Positions 20,631 through 28,214 of a DNA stretch of 64,000 nucleotides are shown here, piece after piece. The notes beneath the pieces were generated by a model. The model did not search any database and was not told where the DNA came from. It saw nothing but the letters and a program-made list of their open reading frames with translations. Position 1 is the stretch's first letter; each line of letters starts with the position of its first letter. Position numbers and translations under genes: made by a program. This stretch comes from CAJCJE01 sp963818685. GTDB lineage: Bacteria; Actinomycetota; Actinomycetes; Mycobacteriales; Pseudonocardiaceae. The DNA lies in contig CAWFTJ010000008.1 of the NCBI GenBank assembly GCA_963818685.1, positions 796,310 to 860,309 on the forward strand, in the 5' to 3' direction.

Positions 20631-20663
20631 TGCCCGGCCACACGCTCTTCGCCATCGGCTGAT
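20615..20663 (+). repeat. 17-bp direct repeat spanning the GH92 stop codon
   Basis: CTTCGCCATCGGCTGAT occurs at 20,615-20,631, where it encodes the last residues and stop of the mannosidase, and again at 20,647-20,663. The second copy therefore repeats the end of the gene, like a small duplication or a footprint of strand slippage. Confidence 0.6.
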
Positions 20664-20685
20664 CCCGGGGCGCGGATGAGATAAC

Positions 20686-20722
20686 CGATGGGTCCGTGAG
20701 CCACCCGCTCACGGACCCATCG
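20686..20722 (+). terminator. Strong hairpin terminator after GH92 gene
   Basis: A perfect 15-bp stem (CGATGGGTCCGTGAG pairing with CTCACGGACCCATCG) closes a 7-base loop, followed by CTATATTCTGTT. The long stem and A/T-rich trail make it a convincing terminator of the GH92 transcript. Confidence 0.8.
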
Positions 20723-20754
20723 CTATATTCTGTTCATCCGAATTCGACCGATTT

Positions 20755-21688
20755 ATGGGGGACACGATGACCACCAAGCAGGACCACCAAGCAGGGCTGT
20801 GCGCTTCGCCGTGGACGGCAGCACCATCGCGGGCGCCCTCCACCTGCCCGTCCCCGTACCCGACACACCCGGCCCCGGGATCGTCATCGCAGGCCCGTCA
20901 CCGCAGGTCAAGGAGCAGGTCCCGGACACCTACGCCGCCCGCTTCGCGGACGCCGGCTATCCGACTCTGACGCTGGACTTCCGCAACTTCGGCGAGTCGG
21001 ACGGCCGGGTCCGGCTCCGCGAGGACCCGGCCGGCAAACAGGCCGACCTGCGTGCCGCGACCACCTACCTCGCCGGCCGGCAGGAGGTCGATGAGGACCG
21101 CATCGCGATCGTCGGCATCTGCGCTGGTGCGGGCTACGCACTCAAGCCGCGGCGTACGACCCGCGCCTCGCGGCCTACGTCGGCATCGCCGGCTTCTACC
21201 CCGACCCGCGCACCGTGCGCGCGACCATGGGCGCCCAGGCGTACCGGGCCGCGCTTCGGCAGGCGATCGAGGTGTTGGCGGCCGAGGACCGCGACGGCGA
21301 GGTCGCCTATCTGCCGCATGTCGCCGCCGGCCGGCGGCGACGCATTGATAGCCGGTGGCGAGCCCTACGAGTGCTACGGCTCGGCGCGCGGCGCCGCGCG
21401 CCGAGCTATCGCAACGAGATCACCGCGGACACCGGCTACACCATGCTGACTCTCGACACCGCGACCGTCGCCGACCTCGTCACCGTGCCGGCCCTCATCG
21501 TGCACGGTGAAACCGACCATGCCTGCCCGCCCGCGCAGGCTGCCCTTGTGTACGACCGGTTGACAGACCCAAGGGAACTCGTCTGGCTGCCCACCGACAC
21601 ACACATCGGCTTCTGCGACGACGAGACCTAGCTCAAGCCGGCCATCGCGGCAACGGTCCAGCTCCTCGACAAAGTCCTGCGCGCCTGA
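20755..21688 (+). pseudogene. Decayed alpha/beta hydrolase (dienelactone-hydrolase-like)
   Basis: Pieces of one alpha/beta hydrolase occur in order but in different frames: VDGSTIAGALHLPVPVPDTP, then IAIVGICAGAGYAL (the nucleophile elbow, with Cys or Ala near the usual Ser site), AAYVGIAGFYPDPRTVRATM, ITADTGYTMLTL and VPALIVHGETDHACPPAQA. The last fragment is interrupted by TAG at 21,629 before LKPAIAATVQLLDKVLRA and the final stop at 21,686. At least three frame changes plus a stop make this a pseudogene or a badly read stretch. The start (ATG at 20,755 or 20,767) is also out of frame with the body. Confidence 0.75.
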
Positions 21689-21690
21689 CC

Positions 21691-21773
21691 TGGCACCCCC
21701 TCCGACCTGCGGAAGTGCCATCTGGCACCAGTCCCGCTTGCACTTGTGCCACCCATGTGCCATATTTGTGCCA
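21691..21773. promoter_or_regulatory. Six-box TGGCAC/GTGCCA operator, probably autoregulatory
   Basis: Six copies of one hexamer lie in 83 bp. TGGCAC is at 21,691 and 21,723; GTGCCA is at 21,715, 21,746, 21,757 and 21,768. The 21,715/21,723 pair forms the palindrome GTGCCATCTGGCAC. The last three copies are direct repeats exactly 11 bp apart, about one helical turn, and the final one overlaps the start codon. This is the kind of array ribbon-helix-helix repressors bind cooperatively, and the gene it precedes encodes such a domain. Confidence 0.65.
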
Positions 21774-22294
21774 TGGACCTGACGCCGTACGTCGCGAATC
21801 TCCGCAACGAGTTGGCGGTGGCCGCCGAGGCGGGCGGCGAGGACGCCCGCGCGCTCGCCGAGCGCCTCACCGCGCCGCTCGACTCGGCCGTGCGGCTGAC
21901 CCTGTTGGAAGCACTCTCGGCCGCCGCCGACGAGATCACCACCGATCTCGCACCCGGCTCGGTCGAGTTGCGGCTGCGTGGCCGCGAACCCGGCTTCGTC
22001 GTCACGCCGCCGCCCACCGACGAATCCTTCGCCGAAGTCACCCGCTCCGCGCCCGTCGCCGCCCCGCCGCCCGTCACCGTCATCGACGGCGAAGACGGCG
22101 CCATGGCCCGGATCAACGTGCGCCTGCCCGAACAGTTGAAGGCGCGCATCGAGGAGGCAGCGGCCAAGGACAAGATCTCCGCCAACGTCTGGCTGGTCCG
22201 CGCGGCCGCGGCAGCACTGGACAGCGGCACGGCTCCGCGTGTCGAGGCACAGTCGCGCGTCGGCAACCAACACTTCACCGGCTGGGTCCGCTAG
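21773..22294 (+). CDS. Ribbon-helix-helix (HicB/CopG-like) regulator
   Basis: 174 residues. The N-terminal ~75 residues are helical and acidic (DLTPYVANLRNELAVAAEAG). A Pro-rich linker (SAPVAAPPPVTVID) leads to a C-terminal ribbon-helix-helix: MARINVRLPEQLKARIEEAA, then AKDKISANVWLVRAAAAAL. This resembles proteins annotated as HicB-type or toxin-antitoxin regulators in actinomycetes, but no toxin is adjacent. The ATG at 21773 lies inside the last operator repeat, implying tight autoregulation. It is followed within 36 bp by a DUF4097 gene, so a joint transcript is likely. Confidence 0.75.
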   Translation: MDLTPYVANLRNELAVAAEAGGEDARALAERLTAPLDSAVRLTLLEALSAAADEITTDLAPGSVELRLRGREPGFVVTPPPTDESFAEVTRSAPVAAPPPVTVIDGEDGAMARINVRLPEQLKARIEEAAAKDKISANVWLVRAAAAALDSGTAPRVEAQSRVGNQHFTGWVR

Positions 22295-22330
22295 ACCCGC
22301 CACCATCCACCCACATTCAAGGGGACAGTC

Positions 22331-23191
22331 ATGCCCACATTCGAAACTCCAGGACCGATTTCCGCAACGATCGACCTGGTTCTCGGCAACGTCAAGATCA
22401 TCGCCTCGGACCGCACCGACACCGTCGTCGAGGTGCGCCCGACCGACGAGTCCAAAAAGGATGACGTGCGCGCCGCCGAGCAGACCCAGGTCGACTTCGG
22501 CGCGGGCAGCCTGACCGTCAAGCAGCCCAAGACCTGGCGGCTGTACACGCCGTTCGGCGGCAACGAGTCGATCGACATCGTCATCGAACTGCCCACCGGT
22601 TCACAGGTGCACGGCACCGCGAGCATGTGTCGATTCGTCTGCACCGGTGAACTCGGCCGGTGCGACCTGCGGACGTCCGCCGGCGACCTCCAGGTCGACA
22701 AGGCCGGCCCGGTCGAGCTGCGCGCCTCGGCCGGCAACATCACCCTCGACCATGCGGTGTCCAGGACGAACGTCAAGACCGGCAGCGGCATCGTGCGCAT
22801 CCGCGAGATCGACGGTCCCGCGGTCATCAAGAACTCCAACGGCGACAGCTGGATCCGCACGGCAACCGGCGACGTGCAGATTCAGGCGGCCAACGGCAAC
22901 ATCACGGTCGAGCAGCCCAGTGCGACGGTCACCGCGAAGACCGCCAACGGCAACATCCGCGTCGGCGACGTGGCCCGCGGCTCGCTCCGGCTGGAGACCT
23001 CGATCGGTGAGCTGGAGGTCGGTATCCACGAGGGCAGCGCGGCGTGGCTGGACGTCAACTCGAAGGTCGGCGCGGTGCAGAACCTGATGGAAACGGTCGA
23101 GCAGCCGGACCAGGCGAGTGAGAAGGTCGAGGTCTACGCCCGCAACTCCTTCGGCAACATCATCATCCGGCGGGCCACGACGGTCGCCTGA
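22331..23191 (+). CDS. DUF4097-family beta-repeat protein
   Basis: 286 residues with repeated short beta strands (RTSAGDLQVDKAGPVELRAS, AGNITLDHAV, ATGDVQIQAANGNITVEQPS, KTANGNIRVGDVARGSLRLE), the DUF4097/toastrack pattern. There is no signal peptide or membrane helix, so it is probably cytosolic. The ribosome site AAGGGGACAG precedes the ATG. It lies between the ribbon-helix-helix regulator and a DrrAB-type exporter, a neighbourhood often seen in actinobacteria. Its biochemical role is unknown. Confidence 0.85.
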   Translation: MPTFETPGPISATIDLVLGNVKIIASDRTDTVVEVRPTDESKKDDVRAAEQTQVDFGAGSLTVKQPKTWRLYTPFGGNESIDIVIELPTGSQVHGTASMCRFVCTGELGRCDLRTSAGDLQVDKAGPVELRASAGNITLDHAVSRTNVKTGSGIVRIREIDGPAVIKNSNGDSWIRTATGDVQIQAANGNITVEQPSATVTAKTANGNIRVGDVARGSLRLETSIGELEVGIHEGSAAWLDVNSKVGAVQNLMETVEQPDQASEKVEVYARNSFGNIIIRRATTVA

Positions 23192-23457
23192 CCGGCCATA
23201 GCACACGAACTCGTTGACACAAAACGGATAGTCGTGGTTGTCCACAGCCGCGCGAACTGTCCACAAGCGCCTCCGCAAAACCCGCCCCGCAGCATCTCGT
23301 GACTACACTGAACAAGCGGGGCCGTGGGCCCGCCCCCCTTAGGGAGGGTGGGGGCTGCTCTTTAGGGATTTGAATAATCTTCGGGACAGCTATTTTTATT
23401 GTGATGGCGCACGGCCGCTTTTCGAGCATTTCAGGTAATTTGAAAGGAATGAATGGG

Positions 23458-24435
23458 ATGAGTATGCCCTCTTCCGCTATCACCGTGACCGGGTTGCGTA
23501 AATCCTACAAGGACAAGGTGGTGCTTGATGGAATCGACCTCGATATCAAGGAAGGCGCGATCTTCTCGCTGCTGGGCCCGAACGGGGCCGGTAAGACGAC
23601 GACAGTGCGCATTCTGTCTACGCTCAGCAAACCGGACGCGGGTCGCGCCTGGATCGCCGGGCACGAGCTGGCGGTGAAACCTGACGCGGTGCGCGCGGCC
23701 ATCGGCGTTACCGGGCAGTTCTCGGCGGTGGACGGATTGTTGACCGGATTTGAAAACCTCGTTCTGATGGGCCAGCTGCACCATCTCGGTAAGCGCGAAT
23801 CGCGTCGTCGGGCGACCGAATTATTGGAGAAATTCGATTTGGTCGAGGCGACGAAAAAGCCGTTGGCCACGTATTCCGGCGGCATGCGGCGCAGGCTGGA
23901 CCTGGCGATGACGCTGGTCGGCAGCCCAAGGATCATCTTTCTGGACGAACCGACCACCGGCCTCGACCCGCGCAGCAGGCGCACCGTGTGGCAGATCATT
24001 CACGATCTGGTCGAACAGGACGGCGTCACGATCTTCCTCACCACCCAGTACCTGGAGGAGGCCGACCAGCTCGCCGACCGGATCGCCGTGCTGGACCAGG
24101 GCAGGCTCGTCGCCGAGGGCACGTCCGCCGAGCTGAAGCGGTTGATCCCCGGTGGGCACGTCAGCCTGCGCTTCACCGACGCGGCCGAACTCGACGTCGC
24201 CGCCCGCGTTCTCGGCGAGACCAACCGCGACGACGAGGAACTGACCCTCCAGGTGCCAAGCGACGGCGGCGTCAAGTCGCTGCGCTTCCTGCTGGACCAG
24301 CTCGACCGGGCGCAGCTGGAACCGGCCTCGCTCACCGTGCACACCCCGGATCTGGACGACGTCTTCCTCGCCCTGACCGAAAGCTCCACCCATTCCCCCG
24401 TCGACCCCACCACGAAAACCGGAGCACTCCGATGA
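23458..24435 (+). CDS. DrrA-type ABC transporter ATP-binding protein
   Basis: ATPase of a two-gene exporter of the daunorubicin-resistance type. Walker A is LLGPNGAGKTTTVRIL, the signature is YSGGMRRRLDLAMTL, and Walker B is IIFLDEPTTGLDPRSRR; the H-loop is IFLTTQYLEEADQLADR, with Gln before the Tyr as in DrrA proteins. The C-terminal ~90 residues are the DrrA-specific extension. The ATG at 23458 is chosen from several nearby because AAAGGA is nine bases upstream. The leader is unusually A/T-rich with a GC hairpin-like stretch at 23,328-23,355, so it probably has its own promoter. It overlaps the permease start by four bases. Confidence 0.9.
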   Translation: MSMPSSAITVTGLRKSYKDKVVLDGIDLDIKEGAIFSLLGPNGAGKTTTVRILSTLSKPDAGRAWIAGHELAVKPDAVRAAIGVTGQFSAVDGLLTGFENLVLMGQLHHLGKRESRRRATELLEKFDLVEATKKPLATYSGGMRRRLDLAMTLVGSPRIIFLDEPTTGLDPRSRRTVWQIIHDLVEQDGVTIFLTTQYLEEADQLADRIAVLDQGRLVAEGTSAELKRLIPGGHVSLRFTDAAELDVAARVLGETNRDDEELTLQVPSDGGVKSLRFLLDQLDRAQLEPASLTVHTPDLDDVFLALTESSTHSPVDPTTKTGALR

Positions 24436-25208
24436 CCGCCGCGAACCACGTCTTCGCCGACTCCCGCACACTGCTGCGCCGCAACATGATGCACGCGCTG
24501 CGCTACCCCAGCGTGTCGCTGAGCACGCTGATGATGCCGCTGATCTTCCTGCTGCTGTTCACCTACGCGTTCGGCAACACCCTCGGCGCCGGTATCGGCG
24601 GCGGCAGCTACGTCAACTACCTGGCGCCGGGCATGCTGATCATGACTGCGACCTCGGGCATGGTGGGCACCGCGATAGCGGTGTGCACGGACATGACCGA
24701 GGGCATCGTCGACCGGTTCCGGACCATGTCGATATCCCGGTTCGCACTGCTCACCGGGCACGTCGTCGGCGCCGTTATCCAGACCTTGCTGAGCATGGGG
24801 GTGCTGCTCGGCGTCGCGGTGGCCGTCGGCTTCCGGCCGCACGCGGGCCTGCTGGGGTGGCTGGGTGCCATCGGTGTGCTCGCCCTGCTCGTCATCGCGA
24901 TGACGTGGGTGGCCATGGCCATGGGCCTGTTCGCGAAGGCGCCGGAGAGCGCGAGCAATCTGCCGATGCCGCTCATTCTGCTGCCGTTCCTCGGCAGTGG
25001 GTTCGTGCCGGCCGCGTCGATGAGCCAGGGCCTGCGGCAGTTCGCCGAGTACCAGCCGTTCACGCCGATCACCGAGACTCTGCGCGGGCTGATGCTGGGC
25101 ACTCACATCGGCAACGAGTGGATCTTCGCGGTCGCCTGGTGCGTTGCGTTGACGGTGTTCGGCTATGTCGCATCGCGGAAGCTGTTCGACCGCCTCGCCA
25201 AGCGCTGA
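24432..25208 (+). CDS. DrrB-type ABC-2 transporter permease
   Basis: Membrane half of the exporter, 258 residues with about six hydrophobic helices. The conserved cytosolic stretch EGIVDRFRTMSISRFALLTG and the later PFLGSGFVPAASMSQGLRQF and NEWIFAVAWCVALTVFGYVA match DrrB/ABC-2 permeases. Translation is coupled to the ATPase gene (ATGA overlap). Substrate is unknown; relatives expel antibiotics or lipids. Confidence 0.9.
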   Translation: MTAANHVFADSRTLLRRNMMHALRYPSVSLSTLMMPLIFLLLFTYAFGNTLGAGIGGGSYVNYLAPGMLIMTATSGMVGTAIAVCTDMTEGIVDRFRTMSISRFALLTGHVVGAVIQTLLSMGVLLGVAVAVGFRPHAGLLGWLGAIGVLALLVIAMTWVAMAMGLFAKAPESASNLPMPLILLPFLGSGFVPAASMSQGLRQFAEYQPFTPITETLRGLMLGTHIGNEWIFAVAWCVALTVFGYVASRKLFDRLAKR

Positions 25209-25416
25209 GCATCGTAGGCCAGCGATTGAGCGGATAGAAACATTTCCGACAGCGTCTCGGACAAGACCACCCGACCGGAGTACGGCAGGCCGCCGACCCG
25301 AGCCAATTGGTCCGAAGTGGCCCTTGGCAACTCCTTGATAAGCGGCTAAACAGCTGGTTCGGTCAATGAACGAGCGAACGACCAGCAGATCTCTACCGGA
25401 GGGAGCAACGTCGGTG

Positions 25417-26472
25417 ATGGACGCACCCGTCGATCTTCGATCGGACACGGTGAGCAGACCGTCGGCAGCCATGCGACACGCCATGGCAACGGCCGAGGTC
25501 GGCGACGACTGGTACGGCGACGACCCGACAGTGAACCGGCTACAGGACCTCGCGGCCGAGCTCACCGGCAAACCAGCGGCCGCGTACCTGCCGACCGGCA
25601 CCATGTGCAACCAGATCGCACTGAGCATCTTCGCCCGAGCGGGACACTCGGTGATCTGCGAGACCACCGCACACATCGGCGAGACCGAGGCCGCCTCGTC
25701 TGCCGTGTTGTCCGGGATCTCGTTTCACCACGTGACCGGGGCACAGGACGGGCTGGTGAACGCCGACCAGATCGCCAGCGCGCTCGAACCGGACCTGTAC
25801 GGAGTCGAGGTCGTCGACCTGGTCGCGTTGGAGAACACCCACCAGGTCGGCGGCGGTTCCGTGCTGCCGGTCGAGGAGGTCCGCGCGATCGGCAAGATCT
25901 GCGCGGATCATGATCTTCCGCTCTATCTCGACGGCGCGCGCATCTTCAACGCGTGCGCCGTCACCGGCGCGAGCGTAGCCGACTATGCGGCGGAGACGTC
26001 GGCCATGATGTTCTGCCTTTCCAAGGGACTCGGTGCGCCGATTGGGTCGATTCTGGTCGGCGACAACGACTTCATCACCGAAGTGCGCCGACGCAAGATC
26101 CTCTTCGGTGGGGCGTGGCGGCAGGCCGGGATCATGGCCGCGGCCGGAATCCTGGCCCTGCGGGAAGGTCCCGGCCGGCTCGCCGAGGACCACGCGAACG
26201 CGCGCACGCTGGCCGAGGGGGTCGCCGAGATCCTGCCGGGCAGTATCGACCCGGCCAAGGTGGCGACCAACATCCTGTTCGTCGATGTCGCCCGGCACGG
26301 CCACAGCATGAGGGAATGGGTGCAACGGTTGGCGGCCAACGGTTTGCTGGTCACCACGGTCGGCGGCAAGCTGCGCATGCTCACCCACGTGAACATCGGC
26401 CGCCAGCAGATCGCGGACGCGCTGACCGCATGGCGCGCGGTCGCCGACGAGCTGGTGGGCGGCGCGAAGTGA
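25417..26472 (+). CDS. ltaE: Low-specificity L-threonine aldolase
   Basis: PLP enzyme that splits threonine or allo-threonine into glycine and acetaldehyde. 351 residues. Family motifs: DLRSDTVSRPSAAMRHAMAT, VGDDWYGDDPTVNRLQDLAA, LPTGTMCNQIAL, ENTHQVGGGSVLP, LYLDGARIFNACAVTG and the PLP lysine in FCLSKGLGAPIGS. The ribosome site GGAGGGAG lies just upstream; a GTG directly before this ATG is an equal candidate start. The stop overlaps the start of the metallophosphoesterase gene by one base. Confidence 0.9.
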   Translation: MDAPVDLRSDTVSRPSAAMRHAMATAEVGDDWYGDDPTVNRLQDLAAELTGKPAAAYLPTGTMCNQIALSIFARAGHSVICETTAHIGETEAASSAVLSGISFHHVTGAQDGLVNADQIASALEPDLYGVEVVDLVALENTHQVGGGSVLPVEEVRAIGKICADHDLPLYLDGARIFNACAVTGASVADYAAETSAMMFCLSKGLGAPIGSILVGDNDFITEVRRRKILFGGAWRQAGIMAAAGILALREGPGRLAEDHANARTLAEGVAEILPGSIDPAKVATNILFVDVARHGHSMREWVQRLAANGLLVTTVGGKLRMLTHVNIGRQQIADALTAWRAVADELVGGAK

Positions 26473-27209
26473 TGATCTTCGCGCACATCAGCGACCTGCA
26501 CATCGACGGCTCGGAGCACAGTGTCGGGCGTGCGATGCGGGTGATGAACCATCTCAACGACCTGCCTGGCGAACTCGACGCGATTCTGGTGACCGGGGAC
26601 ATCGCCGATCACGGTCTTGTCGAGGAGTACGAGCAGGCGGCGAAGATCCTCACCTCGGCTCGGCCGGTGCTGCACTGTCCAGGCAACCATGACGTGCGCG
26701 CCAACTATCGGGTCGGGCTGACCGATCGAGCGCCGTCGGAGCAGCCGATCAACGAGGTGCATCGGTTGCCGGGCGCCACATTCGCGATGTGCGACTCGAC
26801 GATTCCGGGCGAGGACGGCGGCCTCCTCACCGACGACACGCTCGCCTGGCTGGACGGCGTGCTGCGGGACACTCCGACGGACACGCCCGCGTTCGTCTGT
26901 TTCCACCATCCGCCGGTGCGGATGCACCAGCCGTACCTGGATTCGATGCTGCTGGCCGACAAGGGACGGCTCGCCGAGGTGATCGGCCGGTTCCCGCAGG
27001 TGATCGCCGTCCTGTGCGGACACGCGCACACACCCGCGGCGAGTACGTTCGTCGGGCTGCCTGTGCTCGTCGCGCCCGGAGTGGTGTCGACGCTGGTGAT
27101 GCCGTGGGAGCACGGTGACATCGTCGACAGGCAGCAGCCACCGGGCATCGCGTATCACGTGCTCGACGACGAGCGCGGGCTGACGACGCACTATCGAGTC
27201 GTGTGTTGA
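26472..27209 (+). CDS. Metallophosphoesterase (cyclic-nucleotide phosphodiesterase-like)
   Basis: 245 residues with a full calcineurin-like metal site: HISDLHIDGS, VTGDIADHG, LHCPGNHDVR, FVCFHHPPVRM and LCGHAHTPAAS. Most similar in layout to CpdA-type phosphodiesterases, which hydrolyse cAMP or other phosphodiesters in the cytosol. It is coupled to threonine aldolase with no gap, though no functional link is obvious. An adenylate cyclase gene lies 1 kb away on the other strand, which makes a cAMP role plausible but unproven. Confidence 0.85.
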   Translation: MIFAHISDLHIDGSEHSVGRAMRVMNHLNDLPGELDAILVTGDIADHGLVEEYEQAAKILTSARPVLHCPGNHDVRANYRVGLTDRAPSEQPINEVHRLPGATFAMCDSTIPGEDGGLLTDDTLAWLDGVLRDTPTDTPAFVCFHHPPVRMHQPYLDSMLLADKGRLAEVIGRFPQVIAVLCGHAHTPAASTFVGLPVLVAPGVVSTLVMPWEHGDIVDRQQPPGIAYHVLDDERGLTTHYRVVC

Positions 27210-27245
27210 TCCGCCCGCGCCGCCCGGCTTCCGAGAACGAGGTCG

Positions 27246-28073
27246 CTAGTTGAACGTGTCCGGGTCTGGGCCGGTGCGCAGGCCCTTGTCCAGAGCGGTC
27301 AGCGCGGCCACGTCGTCAGCGGTCAGTTCGAAGTCGAACACGTTGATGTTCTCCTCGATCCGCGACGGCGTCACCGACTTGGGGATCACCACGTTGCCCA
27401 GTTGCAGGTGCCAACGGATGACCACCTGGGCTGGCGTACGGCCGAGCCGGTCGGCGATGGCGGTGACCGTCGGGTTGCCGAGCAGTTCGCCACCCTTGGC
27501 CAGCGGGCTCCACGCCTCGGTCGCGATGCCGTGTTCGGCGTGGAAGGCGCGCAACTCCTCCTGAACCAGGAACGGGTGCAACTCGATCTGGTTCAGCGCG
27601 GGCACCACGTCTGAGTTGTCGATCAGGCGACGCAGGTGCTCCGGCTGGAAGTTGGACACGCCGATCGCGCGGACCCTGCCGTCCGCGTGGATGCGTTCGA
27701 ACGCGCGCCAGGTGTCCAGGTACTTGTCCTTGGCAGGCGTTGGCCAGTGGATCAGGTACAGGTCGACGGTGTCGAGGCCGAGCGCGCCGATGCTCCGGTC
27801 GAACGCGCGCAGGGCCTCGTCGTAGCCCTGGTCGCCGTTCCACAGCTTGGTGGTGATGAACAGTTCGTCGCGCTTGATACCGGATTCGGCCAGCGCGATG
27901 CCGACGCCCTTCTCGTTGCGGTAGGCGGCCGCCGTGTCGATGCTGCGGTAGCCGGCGCGCAGCGCAGCGCCGACCGCTTCGGTGGTTTCCGCATCCGGGA
28001 TCTGGAAGACGCCAAAGCCCAACCGCGGCATGACCACCCCGTTGTTGAGGGTGATGGTCGGAGTTTCAGTCAA
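27246..28073 (-). CDS. Aldo/keto reductase (2,5-diketogluconate reductase-like)
   Basis: About 275 residues, NADPH-dependent carbonyl reductase. The catalytic tetrad is visible: Asp and Tyr in SIDTAAAYRNEKGVG, Lys in FITTKLWNGDQG, and His in DLYLIHWPTPAKDKY. Cofactor segments are GVSNFQPEHL and VVIPKSVTPSRIEENINVFD. A TTG at 28073 is the best start because GGAAGGAT lies seven bases before it. A longer reading from GTG 28154 lacks a ribosome site and probably includes the displaced tail of the adjacent cyclase gene. Confidence 0.85.
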   Translation of the reverse strand: MTETPTITLNNGVVMPRLGFGVFQIPDAETTEAVGAALRAGYRSIDTAAAYRNEKGVGIALAESGIKRDELFITTKLWNGDQGYDEALRAFDRSIGALGLDTVDLYLIHWPTPAKDKYLDTWRAFERIHADGRVRAIGVSNFQPEHLRRLIDNSDVVPALNQIELHPFLVQEELRAFHAEHGIATEAWSPLAKGGELLGNPTVTAIADRLGRTPAQVVIRWHLQLGNVVIPKSVTPSRIEENINVFDFELTADDVAALTALDKGLRTGPDPDTFN

Positions 28074-28214
28074 ATCCGCGATCCTTCCGCTCGATAGTTG
28101 CACACGCCTGATAATGGCGCATGCAACACGGAGTCGCAACTTGATCTCGGTCACGCGAGCCGAGCCGTCCAGGTCTGGGTGCGCTCGCGGCGGCCGCGTA
28201 GCCGCAGCGACCGG

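Noticed and set aside
21773..23191. The ribbon-helix-helix gene and its neighbour as a toxin-antitoxin pair
   Set aside because: The partner is a DUF4097 protein of 286 residues without toxin features; no RelE, HicA or PIN-type gene is present.
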